Of a stretch of 44,064 nt of DNA, positions 27,501-36,880 are shown one piece after another. The stretch spans positions 82,193 to 126,256 of the forward strand of contig CACXXT010000010.1 of assembly GCA_902771725.1 (NCBI GenBank), given 5' to 3'. Made by a program: the position numbers and the translations under genes. Position 1 is the first letter of the stretch. Each line of letters opens with the position of its first letter. Source of the stretch: an uncultured Bacteroidales bacterium (GTDB taxonomy: Bacteria; Bacteroidota; Bacteroidia; Bacteroidales; Bacteroidaceae). The notes under the pieces are model-generated. The model ran no database searches, was not told the DNA's origin, and saw only the letters and a list, made by a program, of their open reading frames with translations.

Positions 27501-30500
27501 GGCTGTCCGTTCTTGTGGCTGGTGGCATCGGGCAGGTTGGTAAAGAGTTCCCATCCGGATCCCAGAACCTCAAATGCTCCGGGTTCTACATTCGGCACCT
27601 TCAGACCCACCGTGGTGCCTGGCAGCACGGTGTTGGGTTTGGAGAGCTGGCCTATCTCGGGCACGCCGCTCTTGAACTGCAGGTGGATGTTTACGATATG
27701 GCGCTCGGTGATGGGCGTGATGTGCACGCCGGCTTCGTCGCTCTCTTCGTATTCATAGGTGAACATGACGGTGATCACCTTGTCCTTGCTGAGGTCGAGG
27801 ATGTCCGATTCGCGGGACACGATGAGCGTGGAGGTCTCCATCGGCGTGCGGCCATAGATGGTGAAGAGTTGCTTTTCTTGATCATCATCTACCGTCTTGT
27901 TGGGCAAATCCTTGTAGTTAATTGAATTGATGATGAAGCCTACAGGTACTGTATTACCGCTTGTTATTTCTTCATTATCCAAGACATCTTTCACGGTTAC
28001 TCCTTCACCATTCTCGTTGACCGTGTAGGAATCGCGGCAGTAGTAGAATGTGACGGGACTTTCCTTGGAAGCTCCGGGCGCTTTTGCACTGAAGTCCAAA
28101 TCATCCACTTTCAATTTCTGATCAGGAGTGAGTGAGTTATAGAGCTGCTCCGAGATACCCTGACCGACGCTGTAGGGCATATCGCCTCGGATGAAGGCGG
28201 TGTTCACCACATAGTACGTGGAGTCGGGCTTTGTCACCGTGATGGGCGCATAGTGGTAGCGTTCGTTGGGGATGGCTTCGAACTCCTCGCGGGAGAGTTC
28301 CTGAGTATTGGTGATCGTTACGGTGGTCGTACCATCGGGCTTCGTGTAAGTGATGGACGTAGCACCTGTCAGCTTGGCCTGATAATCTACGGGCGTGACC
28401 GGAGAATAGATCTTCGGGTCGTTGGGGCCGTCGTATCGGGTCATGATGTTGGCATACGTAGGATCAATCAGGAGGTCGAGAGCATCGTAGTTGAAGGCGA
28501 AGTGAGCCTTGTCTGCTTCCGACATGGAGCTCCATGCATCGATAGCCGGGTAGGCAACACTGGGCGAGTAGAGGTTGCCGCCGTAACTTCCAGCAGTGGA
28601 GCAGTAGTATGCATTGGCGTAGTAGCTGCTGTTGTTGGTGAAGTAGGTATCAACGTCGCTGTCGTTGGTATAGCCCTTGGCCTCCTTGATGAATGCCTTC
28701 AGCTGGTCTACCGAGTAGAGGTCACCGGCGTAGAGGATATTCTGGGCTGTGACTTCCAGGGTGCTGGTGATGACCAGCGCCGGAGCCACCTTGCTACTGA
28801 TGGATGACCAGTTGTTCGAATATTCAGACTGTGCGATGGCCACACCCGGATAGATATGATGCTCGGCACCGTTGTTGTCATTCACCACCAGTTCCTGCTT
28901 CACCACATAGGCGGTCTCGAAGGTTGCCTGGTCGGTAAGCGCATTACGGTAAGTTGTAGGTATTTCCGTGTAGGTGGACTGGATAGACTCGTCGATGATC
29001 GAACCTACTTCATATTCTTTCTGTCCGAAGACACCGGGATTGGTGTCCGTCAGGCGGTAGGTGGCACCTTCGATATAGCCTGTCGGCTCGTTGGCATCGG
29101 TATACTGCTTGGTGTTCTTCTTCTCAGAGAGGTCATTCTTGGTGTAGTACTGGTCCCACACCATCGGGTTGTCTACCTTGTAGGTGAGGACATAGCCCGT
29201 GTCGTGGCTGAGGTTGTTGGAGAGGCGCACCATGTAGTTGAAGTTCTTGATGCCGTCCGGGTCAACGATGAAGCCGCCGGTGTCGATGTCTTTGATCTTG
29301 ACCTCCGGTGTGCCCGTGAAGGTGTCGTATTCAGCTTGCAGCATGGTATATCCCTTCGGGTAGAGCGTACCGTTGATCATGCAGGAGTCGATGACGGTGT
29401 AGGTCTCGGAGACGAACTTCTTCTTGTCCTCATCGCTGAGCATCTCATAGTCCCAGTAAGTGATGGGGTCGTTGAGGTGGTAGGTGATGTTGTTGGCCAC
29501 GAAGTTCTCGTTCTCACCCAGACCCAGACGTGTTCCGGTGTGGGTTGTGCTGTTGTAGTCAGCGTAGTAGGCATAGAGGTTGGGCTGCACTTCCGTCATC
29601 GTCAGCTTGCCGTGGGCGTTGGCCGTGATGGTCAGGGGCAGGCTGATATTCTTGCTGTAGGCCGTGGCAGAACCTGTGAAGGCGGAGATGTACTGGTCAT
29701 AGACGTAGATGCTACCCTTGATGTACCAGTAGTGTGCGGCCACCTTCCCTTCCCCGTAGAAGCTGTTGGCGAGGGGGTAGCAGTCGTCGATAATGCGTTT
29801 CGTGTTATGGATGAAGTTACCGGAGGTCTCTACTTCATCTGTTGCTGTCACCGTGTCGTAGGTGTAGCGCTTGTAGGTCACGGCGAACAGGTTATAGGGT
29901 GACATGGTGACCTTGTTCCAGCTAGGATGATGGTGTGCTGTGCCGTGCTCGTTCTTGGCATAGACATATCCGCCGCCGAGTCCCTGCATGACATTGATGA
30001 GGTCCAGTTCAATCACACCCGTGACGTAGCCCCAGTCGGTGTTGCCCGACGTCTCGCTGGACTCGTTGATGATTTCCAGATAGACGCCGGAGGCGAGTGC
30101 TACCATATTCTTACTCGTACCGTTGTTGCGGTTCTGCTCCTTGGCCTGGCTCTTCTTCCAGTCCCAGTAGGTAGCGGTTCCATACGGCTTGCCGTCGACT
30201 GTTATCTTGTTGCCAGTCCCTACCTCGTCCTTGGTGTCTGTGACACGTACGGTGTTGAATGTGACATCGCTGGTGAGGTTGCCGAGGTAGTTCACGATGC
30301 TGTAGATACCGAAGTAGTTGCCGTGCAACATATCTTCTTCGGCCGTGTCGTCGCTACATTGTGTCTTCGAACAGTTCAGGGACACCTCGCCCACACGGTT
30401 GATGGTGTAGTTGGTGTAGTCGGCTTTCTCGGGCACGCGGTCGCGGGCACCCTGGAGCACCATACGGCTGCCCCAGACACCCACGAAGTCGGCACGCTGC

Positions 30501-33500
30501 ACGGTGTTCAGCAGACGTCCGGCATAGAGCGAGCAGAAGCCGGCTTCCTTCCAATAGGCTTCGTTGCCGTAATAGTCTGTTCCCTCGAAGATTTCCTCGT
30601 ATTCGGATTCTTTGAGTCTGTTTCCCTCCGTGTAGGTCTTCTCGTTGTAAGTGAATGTCTGCTGGCACTCATACTCCAGTTGGAAGTAGGCACGTTCGCG
30701 GTCGCTCTTCTGACGGTACTGCTCCAGGGTAATCTTGTCCTCGAGGCCGTAGAAGTCGGTGCCGTAGTTGGAGATGTTCAGTTCGCGGAAACCATCGACG
30801 AAGGTAAGGTTACCGTCGCCGTAGAGACCTCCGATATGTTCCGTACCGACGGTGATCAGGTCGCGGTGATAGACGTCGCGCAGGGCGGCCGTGGCATTAC
30901 CGAAGACGGTGTTTGAGTTCACGAACACCTGGTCGCTACCTACCGAGACGTTACCGCCTGCGAAGACGGCGTTGTGGATGACGATACCGGATTCGTAGTC
31001 TATCTTGTTCCAGTCGGCGGTTGCCTTGCTCAGGAGGTCCAGGTATTCCACGGGTACGTATTCGTATTCGCTGAAGGTGACGGTCTGTCCGGCGACCTTC
31101 ACTGGATAACCTTTGTTATCCCCGGACGTCTCTCTGACGAAGTTGCCGTCCGCATCTGTCTGAAGCTTGGGAAGCGTGAGACTCTGTCCCTGCAGCACCT
31201 GGCAGTAAGGCGCCACATCGACGGAGCAGTCCACGGTCATGCCGTTGCTGATGTTACCGTTCTTGTAGTAGAAACCGCCGCCGTCAACGGGCAGGCCGTT
31301 CTCGTTGTCATCAGCAGATTCCTTCTGGATGTTGTTGGGATTTGAGCCCACCTTTTCGCCCGTGGCACTATAGACATATCCCACGTCGCCGCCGCCGAAG
31401 ACGTTACCGTCGCCGTCCAGTCCGTTGCCCACGCCTTCAGTCGTGCCCACGATGCCGCCGCGGATGTTGACATCCGTGTTGCCGAAGACAAAGCCCTTGG
31501 TGTAGAAGTCCGAGGCATTGATCTGGGCTGCCGTCATGAACTTGGTGCCGTCGCCGCCCCAGCTGTCGTAGCCGCGGCCGCCGCCGAAGACGCTGCGATG
31601 GACATGGCCATTATAAAGGTATACGTGCGTGGAGCCACCCATTCGTATCGTAGGCTTGGCGGTGTCGGGGTTGGGCTGATCCTTCCTGGAGCCGCGCCCG
31701 ATGGGACCGATCTCGCCGCCGCCGAAGAGGCTGCCGCGCAGGTGCCCGCCGTACATGGTAACATAGGTGGTATCGACATAGCTGTTGGCGATGTATCCGC
31801 CGCCGAAGGCATTGCCGGCCTGCTCGATGGCATTGGCGGAAGCGCTCTCGCCCAGACCCGGGTCGTCGAGTTCTTCCACATAGCGCTCGTCGAACTTCGT
31901 GGTTGAGGCAACGTCGCTGGCGTCGGAGGTATAGCGGTAGCCCACGTAGCCGTTGTTGATGGTCAGGTGGGCAGAGCCGTAGATACTACCACCCTCGCCG
32001 CTGCCATAGACATTACGTGTGATGGAGGGCACGCCATGATAGAAATGGTAGTCGGGGTCTGTGCCAGAAGGAGTCTCTAACTTCTCGGGCAGCACGCCGA
32101 CGACGACGTTGCTGCGTGCGAGGACATCGCCGGTGGTGGAGGCAAGGACGTCTCCGGAATGGTAGCCCACGGGACCCAGATAGCCGCCGCCGTAGGCGTT
32201 ACGCACCATGCCGCCCTTGACGTAGGCGTTGGCGGTGGCGGTGAAGGTCTTCAGGCCGTAGAGGTCACGTACGTCACCTCCCTGTCCGCCGCCGTAGATA
32301 TCCCTATCCACGGTGCCGCCGAGCAGGTCGACGTAGGTGGTGCCGCTGACGGTGGCAGTCTCACCATAGCCGGCGCCGTAGGCATAGCCCGTGACGAGTC
32401 CGCCTTTTTGGATGTGGACGTTGGTGTTGTATTTCTCTTTCTTATGATAGAAGTCTTTTGTCCTGCCGGCTTCAATATCCAGTGCCAGCTCGGTGAACGG
32501 AAGGTGCTCGGCGCGCAGGCCACAGTTGTGGTAGTCGCCGCCGATGGTGATGTCCAGCCCTTTCTTGTCCGGGTCTGACTCGGCTTCTGCCAGGCGCTTC
32601 TTCTCGTTCAGGGAGAGCTCGTTCAGCACCTGTCCGGCATCGCCGCCGCCAAAAGCCTTGTAGACCACACCGCCGTCGCCGATGTTCACATTGGTATACT
32701 CGGCCCAGGTCTTTGCACCCTTTCCGGCACCATAGACGTAGCCTTGATAGCCGCCGGCCTTGTTGGACCAGACGGTGGCACCGATATTCACGTTGGCATA
32801 GATGGTGCGGCGGGCGTTGTTGTTGCCGCCGTAGATGCCGCCGGTGATTTCGGTGCTGGCGTTGTAGTTCACGTTGGATTCATACACGTCGCACGGGTAG
32901 CGCTCGTCTTCACCGTAGGCGCCGCCGAAAATGTTGTTGGCGGTGATGGTGGAACCCGCAGGAACGTTGACCACGGTGCGGCGGGTGACGCCTTCGTTGT
33001 AGCTTCCGCCATAGACGTTCTTAATCTGTCCGCGGAAGAGGTCGATGACGGCAGAAGCCAGGTCCGGCTGGGCTGCCACGTCGGTGGAGTCGAGTTCCAT
33101 GCCCACTCCTCCGAAGGCTCCGGCGCCGAAAACGGCCGTGTTCTCGAACTGCGTCATGTTCTGCGGGATGTCGATGAGGATGTAGCTGCGTTCCTGCATC
33201 ACGTCGCGGTCGATCACGTAGTGCTGTCCCTGGCCGGCGCCAAAGATCTCGGCTACCGTGTTCAGCTCATTGTTGCTGCTGATAGGCTTGAAATTGATGA
33301 AGGCGTTGCCCAGACGGGGCTTGGAGAACGTGCCGATGTTGTTGCCCTCGGCATCGCAGTACTCGCGGTACTTGGGATCGGTATAGTCGTAGTCACCATA
33401 GGCACCGCCGAAGATGTTGACGATGTGGCCCTGAGAGTATTCGATGTAGGCAGATGCCTTGACGGTCGTCGAAGGATGGTATACGCTGGAGCGGATGCCT

Positions 33501-36500
33501 TCTCTCACACGGCTGGTGAAGTCGCAGTCGGCACCGTTTGCTCCCTTGATAGACTCGCCCAGGATCTTGCCGCCGACGTCGTTGCCGCCGTAGATATGGT
33601 CGCTCACGTAGGGGAAGCCGGTGACGGGGCTGCCGTCCTTGTTGATACCCACGCCCACATAGGTCTCGGTATGTCCGAGGATGTCGGCAATACAGGACCC
33701 GGCGAAGGTGTTGAACAGACGGCCGTCGCCCAGGTTGATGCGGGTGTTGCCGGCGATGGGGGCCTTGAAGCTGCCGCCGTAGATGAACACCGTCTCCGCT
33801 ACGTTGTTATCGACATTGCCGGGGATGTTATCTTCATCATCCATGTTGATGTAGGTGCTGAAGCGAGGATCGTAGAAGTAGTGCTTGCCGTTGAACTCAT
33901 AGTCATTGGCAGTGATAGTTCCTAAGGCTGTTCCGGCGAAGTCTTCACGTGCCTGGCCGATGACACCCTCCTGTCCGCCGCCGAAGATCTGGAAGGTGAA
34001 TCCCTTCTTCAGGTTCACTGTCGTGCTGCCCCAGACTTCAGACTTTGCTCCGTATCCGGCACCGAAGACGTTCAGGGCCATGCCCAGCGGGTCCATACCC
34101 TGTTCGTCGAGGATGACGCCGGAGTTACGCTTCGTGATGGTGTATTCGTCATTCGCGTAGAGGACTGGACTTGCTTTGGTGACAACGTCGAAGACCATGT
34201 CCTTGTCGATGATGTCGTCGAGGAGGTTGATGACCACATTGCCGTTCATACGTCCCGACTCATAGCAGCCGCCATAGATGTTGCCGCCTCGCAGTCGGCG
34301 GTCGAAGTCATGGGAGTCTTCCGCAACATTTCTGTTGATGGTCTTATTTCCACTGAGTGCCGGGGCATCTTCATCATCGCCGCCTGTGTAGCAGAAGGTG
34401 TTCCACTCCAGGCCCTTTGAAGGATCGTTGTCGTCCACCCAGCGCTTGGGCTGAATCTTCAGTCCTCGGAGGTTCAGGATCAGACAGTCCCTGATGGCAC
34501 CGTTGGCCGCATTGCCTTCCTTCATACCCAAGGGACCTTGCTCTTCGGGAGCACCGATCATGCCACCGTTGTAGTACGCATTGTAAGCTGTTTCCTCGAT
34601 GTTGGCGTTGTTGCATCCGCCCACGAACTTATCGAAGATGATGACGTCCTTGTCGAAGTTAATGGTGTTGGTGCCTCTCCAGATCATGCTACCACGGTTG
34701 CCGCCGCAGTAGAATGAACCGAAGTATGTGGAATAGTTAATGTAGTCATACGGGTCGCCATTGGAAGTCTGCTCAAAGATTACGCTCGGGTGTAGCTCCA
34801 TGGCACAGCCATTCATGTATCTGGCGAAGGTCTCCTTGCTGGTCTTCAGTTGCATCTGGCTGTAGTCGTAGCTATACTCTTCACTGGTTCCGACTTCTCC
34901 GGATGCGTTCACCTTTCCGCCATACAGCTTCAGGATGTCTTCCGTTACCATGTTCTCGCCGTTGTTGCCGAGGAACACTTTGTCGATAATCACGTGGGAG
35001 CCGATTTTCAGTTCCACCTTCGGGTTAACGTTGGCGGGCAAGTCCCTCTTCCTCGTCAGCGTTGCGCTGTTACCGCCCAGGTACACGGAACCCTTGATGA
35101 TGGTGGGATGCTCGGCATCCGTACCACGCACGAGAAGGGAAACCTGTTCGGCGTTGGGGCGGAAGATATTCAGTGCTTCGACAGAGCGATAGTCCTGGGG
35201 GAGTGTAAAAGAGGGATTCTTGCTATATACACGTTCCTTCGCCTCTACAGAATCCGGATTATAATAATAATCCTGGAAGGCAGGCATGGCACCCAGCTCG
35301 GAATTGTCGGTGTAGGAGTAGGAGCCGTTGCCGCCGCCATAGACGTCGCCATACACGGTGGAGTAGATACCTACGGCATCGCCGCCGAAGACATGACCGG
35401 AGATGTCGTTACCGCCATAGACATTGACGACGTAGCCGCCACGTATGATGGTTCGTGCCGAAAAGCCTTCGGGGAATTTGTAATTGGAGTATTCAGGACT
35501 TTTGGGTAACTCAATACTTGTAGGAGTCTGGCCTCCATCGGTCTTCGGATCCACGTCGGCACGGCGGCAGCCGCCATAGACATTATGGATGTACAGGTTC
35601 TCGTTTGGATTGTACTTTGCCAGCGGGTTGATATCAAGTAACAATCCGTGCTGACTCGTCATGTTGCCCTCGTTGCCGCCAGAGTAGATGTCACGGATGC
35701 GGCCGCGCTGGATGTTCCAGGTGGGCATGATGGACATCGGGGTCTTATTGTTACCGCCGAAGATACGGGCAAAGGTGTAGTCGTAGCGTTCAAGGTTGGA
35801 CTGGAATTGGTTCAGCTCAACCATATTTGCTAAATAGGCTAGCACTTCTGCTGTCTGCATTCCTGTTACTGCAGCGTATTGCATACTGACCTTCAGGAGG
35901 TCTTCACTCTCGTTGTTGATGCAGAGAGTGGTATTCTTGGTCACCGTGGCATTGTTTCCGCCGCCATAGACGTGGCACAGCTCCCCGCCAAGCAGTTCCA
36001 GATAAGTCTTGGGAAGGTTGGGGCTGGTGAACCCTGTGGCATTCTTGGCGACGTATGATTCGGGATTTGTCTTATAGTCGTTCTCGCTGCGATAGATTCT
36101 ATAGTCGTCATCGGCGATTTTCTTGTGGTAGTAGTCACCGTTGCCGCCGCCGAAGGTTCGGCCGACAACGATAGCCTTATCCTCATGTCCATCTGCTTTC
36201 TTCGAACGGCTGGAGCGGATGAAGGTGGTCCAGGAGTTGTCGATGGCATTCTTTTCGGGATCCGTCTCCTTGGTCTCGGAGCCTCTCAGCACCTCGGTCA
36301 GTTCTGTGGGTACTTCATCCACATCGGTGTCGTTGGGGTCCACAGTGGAGCCGATGGTTCCCGAGATGTCATTGCCGCCATAGACGTTGACGATGAGGAT
36401 GTCGCCGGTGGCATGTTCACCGTCGAGATTGACAAATGTCCTGCCACCCACGTTGGCCATTCGTGCGCCGCCGAAGACATCGTGGACCTGGGCGCCTCGG

Positions 36501-36799
36501 ATGTGTACGGTGGTATTGCCGTCCGTGTCGCCCTCGTTGCCACCACCATAGACGCTGCCGCCAATGGTGACCTGGGCTTGGGCCTGGGGTACGAAAAGTG
36601 CAAGGAGCAGGGATACTACTATAGAGGCTCTAGAAAGTCTAGAGGCTCTAGACAATCTAGACAATCTAGATGCTCTAGAAACTCTAGAAGCTCTAGAAGT
36701 TCTAGAAACTCTAGATAGTCTAGAGACTCTAGAAGCTCTAGACAATCTAGATACTCTAGAAACTATAGATGCTATTTTTCTTATGGCGGCGGTTATCAT
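24581..36799 (-). CDS. Giant T9SS-exported Y/F-G-G-G repeat protein, Mfa5 position
   Basis: 4072 aa from ATG 36799 (MITAAIRKIAS); an in-frame TTG three codons upstream is the alternative. Residues 14-57 are fifteen S-R-x triplets encoded by a TCTAGA-NNN array, followed by hydrophobic core SIVVSLLLALFVPQAQA and cleavage before Gln76, a signal peptide of about 75 residues. Mature QVTIGGSVYGGGNEGDTDGN opens about 1900 residues of V-Y/F-G-G-G repeats with alternating beta-strands, probably a right-handed beta-helix. Residues about 1980-3100 carry a second, looser repeat (for example YWDYEMLSDEDKKKFVSETY; LYNSLTPDQKLKVDDLDF). A GLUG-like piece, FEGTLHGDGYTISGLTN, lies near 3260. The last 65 residues (VHIVNAAGALIRTFTLAPGE, then AAGVYIVNKTKISIK) match the T9SS type A sorting domain. 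It follows the 424-aa lipoprotein by 81 bp. Function is inferred to be a giant fimbria-associated adhesin. Confidence 0.92.
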   Translation of the reverse strand: MITAAIRKIASIVSRVSRLSRASRVSRLSRVSRTSRASRVSRASRLSRLSRASRLSRASIVVSLLLALFVPQAQAQVTIGGSVYGGGNEGDTDGNTTVHIRGAQVHDVFGGARMANVGGRTFVNLDGEHATGDILIVNVYGGNDISGTIGSTVDPNDTDVDEVPTELTEVLRGSETKETDPEKNAIDNSWTTFIRSSRSKKADGHEDKAIVVGRTFGGGNGDYYHKKIADDDYRIYRSENDYKTNPESYVAKNATGFTSPNLPKTYLELLGGELCHVYGGGNNATVTKNTTLCINNESEDLLKVSMQYAAVTGMQTAEVLAYLANMVELNQFQSNLERYDYTFARIFGGNNKTPMSIMPTWNIQRGRIRDIYSGGNEGNMTSQHGLLLDINPLAKYNPNENLYIHNVYGGCRRADVDPKTDGGQTPTSIELPKSPEYSNYKFPEGFSARTIIRGGYVVNVYGGNDISGHVFGGDAVGIYSTVYGDVYGGGNGSYSYTDNSELGAMPAFQDYYYNPDSVEAKERVYSKNPSFTLPQDYRSVEALNIFRPNAEQVSLLVRGTDAEHPTIIKGSVYLGGNSATLTRKRDLPANVNPKVELKIGSHVIIDKVFLGNNGENMVTEDILKLYGGKVNASGEVGTSEEYSYDYSQMQLKTSKETFARYMNGCAMELHPSVIFEQTSNGDPYDYINYSTYFGSFYCGGNRGSMIWRGTNTINFDKDVIIFDKFVGGCNNANIEETAYNAYYNGGMIGAPEEQGPLGMKEGNAANGAIRDCLILNLRGLKIQPKRWVDDNDPSKGLEWNTFCYTGGDDEDAPALSGNKTINRNVAEDSHDFDRRLRGGNIYGGCYESGRMNGNVVINLLDDIIDKDMVFDVVTKASPVLYANDEYTITKRNSGVILDEQGMDPLGMALNVFGAGYGAKSEVWGSTTVNLKKGFTFQIFGGGQEGVIGQAREDFAGTALGTITANDYEFNGKHYFYDPRFSTYINMDDEDNIPGNVDNNVAETVFIYGGSFKAPIAGNTRINLGDGRLFNTFAGSCIADILGHTETYVGVGINKDGSPVTGFPYVSDHIYGGNDVGGKILGESIKGANGADCDFTSRVREGIRSSVYHPSTTVKASAYIEYSQGHIVNIFGGAYGDYDYTDPKYREYCDAEGNNIGTFSKPRLGNAFINFKPISSNNELNTVAEIFGAGQGQHYVIDRDVMQERSYILIDIPQNMTQFENTAVFGAGAFGGVGMELDSTDVAAQPDLASAVIDLFRGQIKNVYGGSYNEGVTRRTVVNVPAGSTITANNIFGGAYGEDERYPCDVYESNVNYNASTEITGGIYGGNNNARRTIYANVNIGATVWSNKAGGYQGYVYGAGKGAKTWAEYTNVNIGDGGVVYKAFGGGDAGQVLNELSLNEKKRLAEAESDPDKKGLDITIGGDYHNCGLRAEHLPFTELALDIEAGRTKDFYHKKEKYNTNVHIQKGGLVTGYAYGAGYGETATVSGTTYVDLLGGTVDRDIYGGGQGGDVRDLYGLKTFTATANAYVKGGMVRNAYGGGYLGPVGYHSGDVLASTTGDVLARSNVVVGVLPEKLETPSGTDPDYHFYHGVPSITRNVYGSGEGGSIYGSAHLTINNGYVGYRYTSDASDVASTTKFDERYVEELDDPGLGESASANAIEQAGNAFGGGYIANSYVDTTYVTMYGGHLRGSLFGGGEIGPIGRGSRKDQPNPDTAKPTIRMGGSTHVYLYNGHVHRSVFGGGRGYDSWGGDGTKFMTAAQINASDFYTKGFVFGNTDVNIRGGIVGTTEGVGNGLDGDGNVFGGGDVGYVYSATGEKVGSNPNNIQKESADDNENGLPVDGGGFYYKNGNISNGMTVDCSVDVAPYCQVLQGQSLTLPKLQTDADGNFVRETSGDNKGYPVKVAGQTVTFSEYEYVPVEYLDLLSKATADWNKIDYESGIVIHNAVFAGGNVSVGSDQVFVNSNTVFGNATAALRDVYHRDLITVGTEHIGGLYGDGNLTFVDGFRELNISNYGTDFYGLEDKITLEQYRQKSDRERAYFQLEYECQQTFTYNEKTYTEGNRLKESEYEEIFEGTDYYGNEAYWKEAGFCSLYAGRLLNTVQRADFVGVWGSRMVLQGARDRVPEKADYTNYTINRVGEVSLNCSKTQCSDDTAEEDMLHGNYFGIYSIVNYLGNLTSDVTFNTVRVTDTKDEVGTGNKITVDGKPYGTATYWDWKKSQAKEQNRNNGTSKNMVALASGVYLEIINESSETSGNTDWGYVTGVIELDLINVMQGLGGGYVYAKNEHGTAHHHPSWNKVTMSPYNLFAVTYKRYTYDTVTATDEVETSGNFIHNTKRIIDDCYPLANSFYGEGKVAAHYWYIKGSIYVYDQYISAFTGSATAYSKNISLPLTITANAHGKLTMTEVQPNLYAYYADYNSTTHTGTRLGLGENENFVANNITYHLNDPITYWDYEMLSDEDKKKFVSETYTVIDSCMINGTLYPKGYTMLQAEYDTFTGTPEVKIKDIDTGGFIVDPDGIKNFNYMVRLSNNLSHDTGYVLTYKVDNPMVWDQYYTKNDLSEKKNTKQYTDANEPTGYIEGATYRLTDTNPGVFGQKEYEVGSIIDESIQSTYTEIPTTYRNALTDQATFETAYVVKQELVVNDNNGAEHHIYPGVAIAQSEYSNNWSSISSKVAPALVITSTLEVTAQNILYAGDLYSVDQLKAFIKEAKGYTNDSDVDTYFTNNSSYYANAYYCSTAGSYGGNLYSPSVAYPAIDAWSSMSEADKAHFAFNYDALDLLIDPTYANIMTRYDGPNDPKIYSPVTPVDYQAKLTGATSITYTKPDGTTTVTITNTQELSREEFEAIPNERYHYAPITVTKPDSTYYVVNTAFIRGDMPYSVGQGISEQLYNSLTPDQKLKVDDLDFSAKAPGASKESPVTFYYCRDSYTVNENGEGVTVKDVLDNEEITSGNTVPVGFIINSINYKDLPNKTVDDDQEKQLFTIYGRTPMETSTLIVSRESDILDLSKDKVITVMFTYEYEESDEAGVHITPITERHIVNIHLQFKSGVPEIGQLSKPNTVLPGTTVGLKVPNVEPGAFEVLGSGWELFTNLPDATSHKNGQPYVNNDTKMFWYQDGYYVAYYAKTYLGKTYSNSVQFSVANYHDLDQVMLDKENHMFLDHKDAHRQRDPKIYIDNRDCTSDATKNELDLLKDFFDLSLQPKQYNQQDESVPIANTGALSGHHGVNTEFIGASKNLQFYLRSDIAPKAYTSWTPIGTDEHCFEGTLHGDGYTISGLTNSLFHKLCGEVYNLGVTGDFTTAGIVDIGTGYVENCWIKSSDTTTERPAGVQAVFGNPSDTHGTQVVNCYYPETNVYKVESHDRGSARKMPLSAFYNGEVTYDLNGFYLNKRYFDQALSETGNKPYGFWRANGDGTLPTTPETKYYTPAYSIYPLDSERAGDKTFGYVEDRYADGDYIYAGGTIPENKDVRFNPANSKYYPIWPDDYLFFGQRLTYDYLTVDRAHQETPSHINKSNTRLTSVSTANNRVYRAPAYFQSKVMGVAHYNPYAVFAPYKSGDPTTLAYPNMTAIDFTGGNGDVTDYPTISTSDYKQGLQGSNFFPPLLDNDGLEALRNFGLTKNWLVYTPKAIDDNATAADSKTNDVVIDYLVDPVYTETNATYRNVAPKDIQDIHGHAVVKMGTDTYTAPGNHFLVDLQDFNAPLAYTFAEGQRMWYQRKPDTYVDRVKGWEGISIPFAAEVVTTDTKGEITHFYSGSQNSYNDTNTKWGHEYWLREFTGKVKVSTDPDPEVFQGNFEYPSTQPAIFAGTAYKDKNYTNTYLWDYYYKESDLPRQDKNTDIYQQNYYSTSHTYPAYAYSAAAKPYIIGFPGTTYYEFDLSGNFVANIPYNEIGKLRQQTITFASHVSSNSNPVSIAVSDDEMIAAAVTPTGTNFTFTPNYLTKEVAAGAYMLNNDGSRYDVTTDATAGVPFRPYFTKTTGGVKGNNEGGVKHITFNRLDSQLGNDEEQPDINDRLDGELIVKGKRGRIIVTSTYNSDTNVHIVNAAGALIRTFTLAPGETMETNVAAGVYIVNKTKISIK
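36620..36769. repeat. 9-bp TCTAGA microsatellite in a signal-peptide N-region
   Basis: Fifteen perfect TCTAGA hexamers (36629 to 36760) occur at an exact 9-bp period, flanked by two decayed CTATAGA units. On the coding strand the unit is TCT-AGA-NNN, giving Ser-Arg-x where x is only V, L, A or T. The hexamer is a palindrome, so the opposite strand also reads Ser-Arg. Confidence 0.97.
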
Positions 36800-36844
36800 A
36801 ACTTTCAACTTTCAATTATCTTTTTCAATTTTCAACTATCCCAT

Positions 36845-36878
36845 CTCTCGCCCCCGCGGGGAGAGTAGGAGAGGGGCC
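36845..36878. repeat. GC-rich palindromic repeat between lipoprotein and giant gene
   Basis: CTCTCgCCCC-cgc-GGGGAGAG followed by TAGGAGAGGGGCC; the same element as at 6362-6404, in the same orientation, here in the 81-bp spacer just after the stop at 36881. Confidence 0.7.
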
Positions 36879-36880
36879 TT

